Source: Nosema muscidifuracis (taxonomy: Eukaryota; Microsporidia; Nosematidae). From it: DNA of 64,000 nt. The position numbers were made by a program, and so were the translations under genes. Below are positions 50,801 to 60,038 of the stretch, one piece after another. Each line of letters starts with the position of its first letter. Position 1 is the first letter of the stretch. The notes under the pieces were generated by a model. That model ran no database searches, was not told where the DNA came from, and was given only the letters and a program-made list of their open reading frames with translations. Location: NCBI GenBank assembly GCA_028335825.1, contig JAIOKI010000003.1:124001-188000 (forward strand), given 5' to 3'.

Positions 50801-51198
50801 TAGTTTTTAAAAATAAGAAAGATAAATTGCTTACCGTTAAATTAAAGCGAGCGTTAGAGGTATATAATATGTCTTTTCACACAGGAATAAAGATGTCGCC
50901 TAATGAAGCAATGTTAAAAGAGAATTGGGATTTAGTGAAAGCGACACAAATCGATAATATTGTTAAATTTAATAAAAAGAACATATCAAAAGAAAATGAA
51001 GTACTCTTTCAAGTTGGAGAAATTGTAATTATAAAAGAAGAAGGAATTCTTAAAAAAGGAAACCCAAAGTTTAAGGTAAGAGGAAAAATAATAGAAGTTT
51101 TAAATAATAATGCATATAAAGTTGAAACAAAAAATGGGGTTGTTAAGAGACACGCTTCACAATTAAAGCTATTGGTTGATGATGGATCTATGAGCTAA
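47836..51198 (+). CDS. gag-pol polyprotein of Ty3/Gypsy element
   Basis: A 1120-residue single-frame polyprotein. Gag-like helical region about 1-205; CCHC zinc knuckle CFNCEMLGHTARDC (215-228); aspartic protease ILADTGSHYNFIS (DTG at 270-272); reverse transcriptase with YVDD (520-523) and the upstream MPMGFKNAPAIFQRYM; RNase H beginning ETDASNFGIAGIL (667-679); integrase HHCC zinc finger about 826-865 and D-D35-E core with Asp891, Asp943 and Glu979; C-terminal beta barrel ending HASQLKLL. No chromodomain and no envelope gene. Gag and pol are fused in one frame, so no frameshift signal is needed. The stop is 10 bases before the 3' LTR. Confidence 0.95.
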   Translation: MSERNINKTTNMVENGHTKPIENFILSENLLKECMRLEIMSFFRQKTDQEKIEYIIGRADYDIVMWHQEIHESKRKAATDYKAWKSLAKEKFEVKKYDIGQVYRLCQKVDEEVVAFIKRVENEARPFKLNNKAVLRIIAAGVKADYSDIRRFLLTVDELEQEDVDSIRRLEEEYKIEEKKKEDEIKNAEMLKKELLALKTQLEKIQLAPRKPLRCFNCEMLGHTARDCKRRMKSSEFKKKINVIDDDISDILNKENSIYINDRQVKILADTGSHYNFISKKSVETLGLSFHRNTRTMTFYTCLEEPFYVTNHTLINFTHNGILYKAKFYILPTVKTEKIIIGRESLKNMKRIQKVKYECEIRTEKGKRIVEKIYNMPKQLEGSIEEAINKLLEKGYVQKSKSTWVNNIRPVVKPDGSIRVTTNLIALNKIVELDRYSLPNIDEMLFNLKDMEYFSKIDLEDGFFQIPLSKQDRHKTAFRYKHRLYEWTVMPMGFKNAPAIFQRYMDNTLEEEIRKSCLCYVDDILIFGRTEKDHDEAYVRILKKLEENNLKINKIKTIYKQKEISFLGHTISKDKIRPNLIKMQAIDDVEQPKDKKQLQEFLGLVNYYRKFIKNCSIIGGPLYELLKCNKEFIWNKEEIEAFKNLKRALRENLGLFQPNFKKEFKIETDASNFGIAGILSQEVDGQDYPIAFASRRLQQHEIKYSASEKECLAMLWAMEHFKYFIYGTTFKIITDHKALEVLNKGEIKSLRIQRWLDRMSCFSFEVKYKQGKEIPHVDCLSRNSTGTEEILKLNEIREDITKDSINKRLLTDAKKGLQETDIRKLHEELIHRGMQSMEYELKKKGYNLQGISPIIKKIVKECEVCKMYNAKKGKRFIFVTAHEPGEKVAIDTIGPIEGYYIIAAIDYFTRKGYVKLVKSRTDEKILEMIKDIFEEVKIQTLILDQAKENQSRKIKAYCEKMNIKLHYTSPYHHQSNGRVERFNRTLEDLVFKNKKDKLLTVKLKRALEVYNMSFHTGIKMSPNEAMLKENWDLVKATQIDNIVKFNKKNISKENEVLFQVGEIVIIKEEGILKKGNPKFKVRGKIIEVLNNNAYKVETKNGVVKRHASQLKLLVDDGSMS
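47870..47884 (+). other. primer-binding site
   Basis: TGGTGGAGAATGGGC directly follows the 5' LTR; TGG pairs with the CCA end of a tRNA. The priming tRNA would end in ...TTCTCCACCA; its identity is not resolved from this window (it is not the tRNA-His seen here, whose end is ATCTGGCA). Confidence 0.7.
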
Positions 51199-51208
51199 AA
51201 GGGAGGGA
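51197..51208 (+). other. polypurine tract
   Basis: AAAAGGGAGGGA lies immediately before the 3' LTR and overlaps the last two bases of the polyprotein stop codon. It is the expected plus-strand primer position. Confidence 0.85.
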
Positions 51209-51289
51209 TGTTGACATTTTAAAAATTTTATAAAAAGAACCCCAGTTTTTTTAGGATGTCTGAAAGGAATATAAATAAAACAACTAACA
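51209..51289 (+). repeat. 3' LTR, 81 bp
   Basis: Same sequence as the 5' LTR over all 81 bases by eye. Followed by GATTG (51290-51294). The sequence beyond, TATATATATTTAAATTAATA, resembles sequence left of the element at about 47690. Confidence 0.93.
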
Positions 51290-51514
51290 GATTGTATATA
51301 TATTTAAATTAATAATAATACTGTATATTAAAAAATACAAATATTGAATTAATTTAAATGCTAAATATTATAAGATAACTCATCCAAATATAAATAGAAA
51401 AATTAATTTCTTTTTAATTTAAATTAACCTCTATATAATAAATGTAAAAAAATATTATTTTTTAATTAATATATGATTTATTATAAAATTTAAATCTATT
51501 TGTGGTTTTTTAAT
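51290..51514. other. short AT-rich spacer right of LTR element
   Basis: Carries the right target-duplication copy and a copy of the local repeat also found at 47683-47735. No gene seen. Confidence 0.6.
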
Positions 51515-52909
51515 TTAAGATCTACTACGTTTCAATAATACCCTTATAAGCTTCTTAAAACCAAGTAATGTGAAAAAGACGAGTAAAATTATAAAAATCT
51601 TTTTATGAAAACTACATTCCAAAAAATATTGGCAAGCAGTATCATTTTGTTTATTCTTTCCATTCCTTCGTCTTTCTCCTCCTCCACTCTCTGAATCTTC
51701 ACATAATTCTGAAAAATATTCACTTTCTTGATAAATATCTTCTGAGACTTCATTTAAACCTTCTTCACGATAAATAAAATCATCAAATTCTGAATCAAAT
51801 GTTTGTGTCGATAGGTCTTCTGAAATATTTCTAAAAATTTTTTTAAATTTATTCTTGGATTTTTTTCTATTAAAATCTTCAGCATTCATCTTTTCCTTAT
51901 TATTTTCAAATTTTGCTAAAAAATCAGATATTTCTATTTTTTTACTCTTCCTACATTTCTTTCTTCTTTTTTTATAAATTTCTGATTTTATTTTACGTCT
52001 GTATGTATAAGGTTTTTTACTAGATAAATTATTTTTAGTAGGTTTTTTATTTCTTTTCGATAAAAATTTATCGGAAATTCTAAAAAACTTAAAATTAGAT
52101 TTATTTCGACTTTTAGATTTTGAACCAAAAAGTTCGCGAATTTCTTTATAAAAAACCCTATAGTCACGTCTAAAAGAACCAAACCTGTCAAGCGTATCCC
52201 TAAATAAATTCATTTTAGATTTACAATCATCAGATGCTAGATATTCATCTTCATTTTTAAGCGTACAAGTAACCCAATAATATAATTCACTTAAACCATG
52301 ATTAATCTCAGGACATCTTTTATTAAAAGATTCGACTTTACTTTGAACATATATCTTATCCACATCTCTTTCTAAATTTTTAGCTTTTATTAAAGCTTTA
52401 TCAAAATTACGCTCAATTGTTTCCATTTGACTTCTACAACTTCCTAATCTTTTTTTAAAAAATTCTGGAATATAAATATCAAAAGATTTTAAATGCTGTA
52501 TTGGATTAGCATCTTTATTAACTTTGATTGTTAACGACTTATTATAAGTAATACTCTCAATAAACAAATTCAATCTTATATTCTTATTATTAATATCACA
52601 ATTCTTAGGAATAAATGCTACAAAAATAGATAGAATATTATCACAACGTTTATCTTTAGGACAAGCTGGTTGAATATCTTTTATGAAATTTTTAAAATTT
52701 CTCTTATTACTTTCTTTTTCAAAATCAGATCTTTGAGTTACACCATTAGTATCTTCAATAAGAATCTGTATAGAAATATTAAATTTAACACTTACTGGAA
52801 ATGTAAGTAATAATACTGTTTCAACAATTTCTTCACGTGGAAAAATAGACTTATACAAATTTAGATTAGGAGCAGCCTTTAAGAAATTTATCAGAATAAA
52901 AAATATCAT
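51515..52909 (-). CDS. secreted type I membrane protein, right-arm family candidate
   Basis: A 464-residue protein. CCCC ends one base before the ATG. N-terminal signal peptide MIFFILINFLKAAPNLNLYK, then a beta-rich domain to about residue 150 (LNLYKSIFPREEIVETVLLL, then a series of short strands) with two cysteine pairs (CPKDKRC). Residues 155-270 are helical. A strongly basic run (KKRRKKCRKSKK and neighbours) precedes an acidic, Ser-rich segment, then a C-terminal membrane span (HKKIFIILLVFFTLLGFKKL) and a basic tail. This is the longest member of the local secreted series. Its charged middle could bind nucleic acid or other acidic polymers, but that is speculation. Function unknown. Confidence 0.68.
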   Translation of the reverse strand: MIFFILINFLKAAPNLNLYKSIFPREEIVETVLLLTFPVSVKFNISIQILIEDTNGVTQRSDFEKESNKRNFKNFIKDIQPACPKDKRCDNILSIFVAFIPKNCDINNKNIRLNLFIESITYNKSLTIKVNKDANPIQHLKSFDIYIPEFFKKRLGSCRSQMETIERNFDKALIKAKNLERDVDKIYVQSKVESFNKRCPEINHGLSELYYWVTCTLKNEDEYLASDDCKSKMNLFRDTLDRFGSFRRDYRVFYKEIRELFGSKSKSRNKSNFKFFRISDKFLSKRNKKPTKNNLSSKKPYTYRRKIKSEIYKKRRKKCRKSKKIEISDFLAKFENNKEKMNAEDFNRKKSKNKFKKIFRNISEDLSTQTFDSEFDDFIYREEGLNEVSEDIYQESEYFSELCEDSESGGGERRRNGKNKQNDTACQYFLECSFHKKIFIILLVFFTLLGFKKLIRVLLKRSRS

Positions 52910-54806
52910 AGGGGATCCTAAAAAAAATTATTAATAAGTAAAAAAAATGAGTTAGAAGATACGTTAAATACGATTAATTATATAAATTATCAATATAAAT
53001 ACATTTTAAAATATTAAGATGTCAAAAATCAATTAATAAATAACAAATTGATATTTATGTATAGAACATGTTAAAGATGATATTATTAATTAAATAAAAA
53101 TTTATAAATCTTTAAATAACTATAATTTAATAATTAAGAGATTTTTTAAATTTATCAAATTTCATAATTCAATTAAAAAGAATATTGATTAAAGAAAGTT
53201 AGTTTAATTAAATTTTTAGAAATAAAAGAAGTGTTTTAATACAAATAAATTTAGTAAAGTTTATTAACCAAATTAATTATTAAAATAATTTGTAATATTT
53301 TTATAATAGTTTTATAATAGTTTGATTTACAGTATTTTTATAATATTTTAACAAAAGTAAAATACAAGACTTTTACAATATTTTTATAATACTTCAACTA
53401 TAGTAAAATACAATACTTTAATTAATAATATTTTTAAGAAATTAATTTATCAAAATAATAATCGCAATAATGATGATTTTTACATCATTAATATTTTAAT
53501 TAGAATATTGTTAGAAGAATATACTATTATAAATAAAATACTAGATTTATAAGTCTAATATTATTACAATATCATCATTAAAATTATTCTTAAATATTTA
53601 ATAATACATTACAAATAAAAGTTAATATCTTTTATCATCAAATTAAAATAGTGTTTGATCAATCTTGAGTTTCTATATTTTATAATTATTTTAATATTTT
53701 ATAATTATTTGATTACTTTAAGTTTCTATATTTTATAATTATTTTAATATTTTAGTATTATTTGATCAATCTTAAGTTTCTATATATTTTATAATTATTT
53801 GATCAAAATAAGAATAGTCTTAATTTGGTATTTTTAAAAAATTATTGAGAAATTTGACACATACTTTTTAAATAATAAATTAATATTAGTATGTGTTTTA
53901 AATATAAGATAACATCTCATATACTTTATTTATAAGAAATTTGATATTATAAATCTTATTCTTGTAAATATAATGTAATAAAAAATTTGATTAGTGATTA
54001 TAAATATTTATAAAAAATATTTAATTAAGAATTTCAAATTTTTTAAAAAATTATCAAGTAAGAATTTTAGTTATATAAAATTTTATAAAAATTTAAGTAA
54101 ATTTAAAAGAATGAATATCATTTTTAAATATTCTTTCTTAACTTCTTAGTTCTTCTTTAGATCTGTATTTTATCAAAATATTTTAATAATCTTTCTGTTT
54201 CAAAACTTTTCTTATATTCTTTAGATAATGAATTTTATATAGGTTTATTATCTAATAGAAACTATTAAATAAGAAAAGAGTATTTTTTATTATAATCTTG
54301 AAGATAAATTTCTTAATAATTAAATATATTTATGCTATTCAGTAGATATTTTATATAAATATTAAATTTCCTTTTTTATCAAATTACATTTTAATTTTAA
54401 GAACAAGGAAATTTTTTTCTAATAAAGTTCATATTATTTTTTAAGTAATCTTTGAACATAAGAGTTTAAATATAAGAGTTGAGATATCTAAAATATATAA
54501 ATATATATAAGGGTTGAGATATATCTAAAATATAATAATATATATATAAGAGTCTAAACATATCAAAAATATAATAATATATATATAATAGTTGAGATAT
54601 ATAAAATATATAAATATATATATAAGAGTCTAAACATATCATATATATAAAATATATAAAGATCAAATATGAAATATATAAATATATAAAATATATAAAT
54701 ATCAAACATCTTTTTATATGAGTATATTACTTATACTAAAAATATAATAAATGACTCATAACACATCATTGGTCAATTGAATATTATAATTAATAAAATA
54801 TTTTTA
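52910..54806. repeat. 1.9 kb spacer, mostly AT repeats
   Basis: About 53280-53420 has TTTTATAATAGTTTGATTTA-type repeats. About 53640-53810 has three copies of GATCAATCTTGAGTTTCTAT plus ATTTTATAATTATTT. About 54465-54700 is a microsatellite-like array of AAATATATAAATATATATAA with GAGTCTAAACATATC inserts. No gene is supported. Confidence 0.65.
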
Positions 54807-55631
54807 TTAATTTTCAATCTGCTTAGAAAGATACCTACTTTTTACTTCAAGAATTTCTCTATCTTGTATATCTACTGATAATTTTTTAAGCATATTAATG
54901 TATTGTTTTCCCATATAAAAATAATCTTTAAATATTTTATGAAAAAATAAAAACTTCTGTATTTGATCATCATCTTTATGACTCATAAAATATTTAACTT
55001 GCCAATCACCAAATTGTTTTAATAATATAGCTAATTTTTCATTAAGTTTAATAAAATTATTCTTTAAATTTAACATATCAGAAATCATTTCATTTTTTAT
55101 AGTTTCTTCATAAACTATACTAACTAATTTCTGTAATTTATTTTTTATTTCTATATCCAGTATTAAATTAATTTGTTCACTACTTTTATGTATTAATTCT
55201 TGTAATAAAAATATATCAAAAAATGTATGATAAATCTTAATATTTTGATTAGATTTTATAAAATCTTTTTCTATTTCTTTATAAACCTTCATATGAGTTT
55301 TTTTATGTATAAATACAATCTTCTTTGATATGTTACTAGAACAAGGAATCTTTGATGCACAATATAATAAAGAATTTGCATGGATCTCATTTTTATTAAT
55401 ATTTATCTTTTTTATATAAGAATTCATTAACTTTCCTTCTATATAAGTAAAATTTATAAAATAATTTGATTCAGTTATAGATTGATTAATTAATTTTATA
55501 CTGAATGAATTTATAAAATCTTTGTTAGTTAAGATAAGAAAAGTGCACTCTTTTTCATTTTTATCGTATATTGTATATAAATTTACATTAGAATTTAAAC
55601 ATGTTAATGTAGATATTAGAAATAAAAACAT
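54807..55631 (-). CDS. secreted protein, right-arm family
   Basis: A 274-residue protein; CCCCC directly abuts the ATG. Signal peptide MFLFLISTLTCLNSNVN is followed at once by LYTIYDKNEKECTFLIL, which matches FYFCTLYDKDLNEVKLAC in the gene at 62150 and LEIFSIYDIQLERTRILV at 60039. About 70 residues later comes LLYCASKIPCSSN. The second half is helical with coiled-coil character (NLKNNFIKLNEKLAILLKQF) and an FLFFHKIFKDYFYMGKQYIN stretch. No C-terminal membrane span is present, so it may be fully secreted. Function unknown. Confidence 0.65.
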   Translation of the reverse strand: MFLFLISTLTCLNSNVNLYTIYDKNEKECTFLILTNKDFINSFSIKLINQSITESNYFINFTYIEGKLMNSYIKKININKNEIHANSLLYCASKIPCSSNISKKIVFIHKKTHMKVYKEIEKDFIKSNQNIKIYHTFFDIFLLQELIHKSSEQINLILDIEIKNKLQKLVSIVYEETIKNEMISDMLNLKNNFIKLNEKLAILLKQFGDWQVKYFMSHKDDDQIQKFLFFHKIFKDYFYMGKQYINMLKKLSVDIQDREILEVKSRYLSKQIEN

Positions 55632-56524
55632 GGGGGTTATTTTAATTATTAATTATTAATATTATTAATATTATAAATATTATAAATATTAAATATATAA
55701 TATTATAGTATTTTTAACTATAATAATATTAGTCTTAAATTTATAATATTATAGTATTTTTAATTATAAGTTCTTTATAAATATATAATATTATTTTTAA
55801 TTAAAGAAAAGAAATATTGTAAAATTTGATCTTATCATTAAAATAATCTAAAATAAAATATAATTCTTAAATTAGATTAAGAATATAGCATTTAATAAAT
55901 ATTTAATGATGAGTATCTAAAGAAATATATAATAATTAAAAATGTATAATTTTATTATCAAGTATATATCATTTTATTAAGTATAAATCATTTTATTAAG
56001 TATATATCATTTTATTAAGTATAAATTATTTTATTATCTAATTATTTATAAAAATCTTATAAATATTCAAACCAGGCTTGTAAATAAACAGGTGAATGTT
56101 AGGAAATATTAAAAGATATCTTTAATACTAATGAATGACATTTAGGTCTTATATTAATTAAACAGTAACTGATCAAATATTTTAACTAGATAAAGATTTT
56201 TTGTTCTCATAACAGGATTTTATAATTAGGGGTTAAAAAATAAATAAATATTAAAAAATAAGATAATTACAGTTTAATAAAATATAGTAAAATAGAACAA
56301 TATAATATAAATATTTTATGATACTTTAAATTTTAATAATAAAACAAATAAAAAAGAAATTATTAATTATAAACACGCTAAATTATTCAAATTAATCTTA
56401 TATATTAACAATAAATTATTCTTATATATATTAACAATAAATTATTCTTATTTAAATTATTCTAATATATTAACAATAAATCATATATATATATTAAATA
56501 TAAATCATTCTTATTAATCTTTTA
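55632..56524. repeat. AT-rich spacer with simple repeats
   Basis: TATTAATATTATAAATATT runs at 55640-55800, four copies of ATTTTATTAAGTATATATC around 55955-56040, and ATATATTAACAATAAATTATTC units at about 56400-56510. A short patch at about 56065-56150 is less AT-rich (CCAGGCTTGTAAATAAACAG) without a recognisable gene. Confidence 0.55.
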
Positions 56525-57517
56525 TTAAATAAGTATATCTATCACATCATTATATAGAATACACTCTCCTTCTACTATTCCTTTAATTCTATTTAAATTA
56601 TCTTTATAAATTTTTTTTATATCTTTTTCATCACATAATAATTTTTTAATTGGTTGATTGTCTATTTTAATTTCAATTTCATTAAAAACTTTATTAAAAG
56701 ATTTTATTAGAAATTCTTTAAACATTTCATACCTTATAAAAAAATCATCAATATTTATACAATAAATCGTTATTTCTTTCATAAGATCAGACATATTATA
56801 ATTAGTTGTATATGTTATATATATTTTATCATTGTGCATCTTTTTAATTCTATCATCTATTTCGTAAAATTCTCCACGCATTTCTATTTTAGTATTTATA
56901 CTGTTAAATTGATCAAGTCTTTTATTACAATCATATATTAAAATACTAGTATTCATATTTAACATATCCTTAATAATTTTATTGGTTGATACGATATCAA
57001 TATTTTTACTTATTTTTTTAAGAATTTGTAATGTATCTTCAATCTTCTTGTTATAACCAATAAGCTTATTTTTAATATAATTCGGACATGAACAATAAAA
57101 AGACCACATCATATATTCCGAATCAAATGTATTTATATTGAAATTTAGGTATCTAGGTATAACAATTGATCCAAAGTATAAATTAAGATTTATATCAGTA
57201 TTAATATATGATGATATATTTTCAATCTTTGATTCGAACAAAGACCATTCTTTATACTCTAATGATATATTTTTAGTCTTCCTTACGAACAAATCAATAT
57301 TTTCATCGTACAATTTTTTATCAACTATCATACTAAAATTATAAATTTTATTTTGTTTATTATCTGTTATTAATCTAATATTAGCATTAAAATCTTTGTT
57401 AAATGGTTTTTCTGTACAAATTATTATTTTTATAGAGTCATTTTTTGTATTATGAATAGCACATATTAATGTCTGTAATGTTGTAGTTACATATTTTAAT
57501 AATAAAAATGGTATCAT
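56525..57517 (-). CDS. secreted protein, right-arm family candidate
   Basis: A 330-residue protein; CCC lies three bases before the ATG. Hydrophobic leader MIPFLLLKYVTTTLQTLI, then CAIHNTKNDSIKIIICTEK, in the same place and with the same strand-turn-strand rhythm as the YDKN motif of its neighbours. A Cys-rich point at SEYMMWSFYCSCPNYIKN precedes a helical region with IEDTLQILKKISKNIDIVST. No membrane span at the C terminus; it ends GIVEGECILYNDVIDILI. Longest of the soluble members. Function unknown. Confidence 0.62.
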   Translation of the reverse strand: MIPFLLLKYVTTTLQTLICAIHNTKNDSIKIIICTEKPFNKDFNANIRLITDNKQNKIYNFSMIVDKKLYDENIDLFVRKTKNISLEYKEWSLFESKIENISSYINTDINLNLYFGSIVIPRYLNFNINTFDSEYMMWSFYCSCPNYIKNKLIGYNKKIEDTLQILKKISKNIDIVSTNKIIKDMLNMNTSILIYDCNKRLDQFNSINTKIEMRGEFYEIDDRIKKMHNDKIYITYTTNYNMSDLMKEITIYCINIDDFFIRYEMFKEFLIKSFNKVFNEIEIKIDNQPIKKLLCDEKDIKKIYKDNLNRIKGIVEGECILYNDVIDILI

Positions 57518-58435
57518 ACAGGGTTCAAGAAAATAATATTATATTCCTTTAAATGAGTCATTTTTAATATTAGAAACGTAAGGATTTATAAATTAAATTT
57601 AAACAAAAAAATATATTAAGATATAAAAAATATACCATAAGACCTTTAAGTTACTTAATAATAATATTATAAGTTATAAAAAATATATTATAAGACCTTT
57701 AAATTACTTAATAATAATATTATAAGTTATAAAAAATATATTATAAGACCTTTAAATTGCTTAATAATAATATTATAAGTTATAAAAAAATATACTTTAA
57801 GACCTTTAAATTACTTAATACATTTCAATCCATAATTAATAATGATAACATAAAAAATTATCTAAAATATTTTATTTATCATAATTTTGATCTATTTTTA
57901 ATATTACAGTGGATTTCAGGAAAATTAATATTTTTTAATTATTTTATATCATAAATGAGTAATTCACCAATTATTATCTTCTTAGATAAAATCGACTTAA
58001 ATAAAAAAAATAAGTCAATAATTAGTTTACATTTAATATCTTAAGAATCTTCAAAATAAGGAGGATTTATATTTAATATAAATATTTCATTGTTTATATA
58101 ATAATTAAAATAAAACATTCTAGTTCTTATCAATAAAAGATTATTACCTAAAATTTATCAGAGATGTTATTGGACACAATTTAAACATTTTCAAATTAAA
58201 AATTTCTTAAGAAAGAAAATCTTTAACAGACTAATCATTCAATATATATTAAAATCTAGCAATAATAAAAAATAATTCCAATGTTAAGAAGAAAATCTTT
58301 AACAGAATAAAAATCTATTAATAATAAAAAATAATTCCAATGTTAAAAAGAAAAATGTGTAAATATTTTAAAATAATTTACGATTTAAAATCCAAAGTAT
58401 TTCATATAAAAGTATTTAAAAAACAATATTTTTAA
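57518..58435. repeat. 62-bp tandem repeat, four copies, plus a second repeat
   Basis: From about 57618 to 57825, four near-identical units of about 62 bases with TAAGACCTTTAAATTACTTA, ATAATAATATTATAAGTTAT and AAAAAATATATTA. A second duplication, AAATCTTTAACAGA...AATAATAAAAAATAATTCCA, lies at about 58217-58345. Remaining sequence has no supported gene. Confidence 0.75.
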
Positions 58436-59107
58436 TTAATCTTTACTAATTTTCTTAATAATTTCAACAATATCATCTTCCTCCTTAACATGTACAACAT
58501 TCCATCCTCTTTTCTCAGCTGCCTGTGTATTAATAAGAAGATCATCATAAAAATATATTTTACTCGTATCCTTTATTCTAAGATATTTTTCTACGAATTC
58601 GTACGAATTATCTTTAGGCTTACCTATAGGCTCAGTATGTACAGGATAAAATACCCCTTCAAAACAATCAGTAATTCCAAGAGCTTTTAGTATCCTTTCT
58701 GCACGAATTTTTGGTCCATTAGTAAAACACCATTTCTTATACGGAATAGAATTTAAAGCATCTTTCAGATTAGTATCTTCACTCAAATATTTCGAATAGA
58801 AATTTTCATCCTTAGAATTTTCTAATTCATACGTTACTTTTTTAATAAACAAGTACAAATTTTCGTTTTCATATTGTAGCTTCAATACATCTTTGCTAAA
58901 TTCTGGTATATCAGTTTCTTTAGGTTGGAGTTCGTTGTATATTTTCACCCACATTCCCATCTCTTCATTCCTGAATGATGAACTTCTCTTATAGAGAGTA
59001 TCATCAATATCGAAAATAAGAACTTTTTCATTATTTTCATTAGATATAAGATTACTTAAGTTACTCATTGTCATAATAATAAATTGTATGTTCTGAATTG
59101 GATTCAT
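58436..59107 (-). CDS. HAD phosphatase, pyrimidine 5'-nucleotidase (SDT1/PHM8-like)
   Basis: A 223-residue soluble enzyme; CCC lies two bases before the ATG. HAD motif I is VLIFDIDDTLYKRSSS (nucleophile Asp33, Asp35), motif II is KWCFTNGPKIRAERILKAL, motif III is the Lys in PIGKPKDNSYEF, and motif IV is IYFYDDLLINTQAAEKRGWN. The DIDDTLY plus FTNG and YDDxxxNxxxAxxxGWxxVHV pattern is that of yeast Sdt1/Phm8 and plant-type pyrimidine nucleotidases, which release phosphate from UMP or CMP or from lysophosphatidate. It could recycle host-derived nucleotides. This is the only clear housekeeping gene among the secreted series at the right end. Confidence 0.88.
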   Translation of the reverse strand: MNPIQNIQFIIMTMSNLSNLISNENNEKVLIFDIDDTLYKRSSSFRNEEMGMWVKIYNELQPKETDIPEFSKDVLKLQYENENLYLFIKKVTYELENSKDENFYSKYLSEDTNLKDALNSIPYKKWCFTNGPKIRAERILKALGITDCFEGVFYPVHTEPIGKPKDNSYEFVEKYLRIKDTSKIYFYDDLLINTQAAEKRGWNVVHVKEEDDIVEIIKKISKD

Positions 59108-60038
59108 TAGGGTATATAAAAAAATCCCATTTAAATATGTTAATTAAAAAAAATCTTTTAAATAATATGTAAAAAATTTCATATAAATATTTTTTTAATT
59201 TGTGGTATGTAAAAAATCTCATATAAATAATCTTTTAAATAATATGTATAAAATTTCATATAAATATTTTTTAATTTGTGATATGTATAAAATCTCATTT
59301 ATATTAATTTCTTAGTTACATTATAAATAAAATCACATATAAATATTTGATTATATAAATTATAAATTTAATCTCTTTATAATATTTCCTTAATTACATT
59401 ATATATAAAATCTCATTAAAATGTAAAACTTCACATTAATTGATGCAACTTGTTATTTATTTAATCATCAACATATTAAAAAATAAACAAAAAGATTAAA
59501 TCATTCCTTCTTTAGAATTATTCAAATCCAAAAAACTTTAATTTTTGATTATTTATTTTTTTATGACAGTTTATTAAATAATATTTTTATGGAACATAAT
59601 AAAATTTTAATTTATAATGGCATTAAAGATTACTTAAATTAGATTTGTACTATAAATTTCTAATAATAATCTTCTAATGATATGCATATAATTTTTATTA
59701 ATAATTTAAAAGAGGGTTTTCCTATTCGGTATAAATTTAATTAAAAAATAAAATAAGTTGTAAACACATTTATTAAAACGAATCTTCAGTGACACTAAAA
59801 AGATTAATTATTAATATATATTTCTAAATATTTCTTTCTAAATGTATATTCTTAATATATATTCTTAATATATATTTCTAAATTTATATTTCTTCATACA
59901 TCTTTCTACTTATAATTTTAATATATATTTCTTCATACATCTTTCTATTTATAATTCTTAATATATATTTCTTCATACATCTTTCTACTTATAATTCTTA
60001 ATACATCTTTCTTAATATATATTAAGAAATACTTCCAA
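59108..60038. repeat. two tandem repeat blocks
   Basis: About 59145-59420 has four or five copies of AATAATATGTAAAAAATTTC plus ATATAAATATTTTTTAATTT. About 59815-60025 has four copies of AATATATATTTCTTCATACA plus TCTTTCTACTTATAATTCTT. The middle is AT-rich without visible genes. Confidence 0.7.

Larger units (their letters stand above)
47789..51289 (+). mobile_element. Ty3/Gypsy LTR retrotransposon, compact, structurally whole
   Basis: A 3,501-base element with two 81-base LTRs that read identical (47789-47869 and 51209-51289), each starting TGTTGACA and ending CTAACA, and flanked by the 5-base target duplication GATTG. One long frame carries gag, protease, reverse transcriptase, RNase H and integrase in the Ty3/Gypsy (Metaviridae) order. 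A primer-binding site starts right after the 5' LTR (TGGTGGAGAATGG) and a purine tract precedes the 3' LTR. Identical LTRs imply a young insertion, although 81 bases give little dating power. No break was noticed. G+C is visibly higher than in the neighbouring DNA, as expected for an element under its own constraints. Confidence 0.95.

Noticed and set aside
54466-54705. 79-codon Tyr/Ile frame
   Set aside because: Translation of an AT microsatellite array.
57757-57954. 65-codon plus-strand frame
   Set aside because: Starts inside a tandem repeat unit and has no start motif or family.
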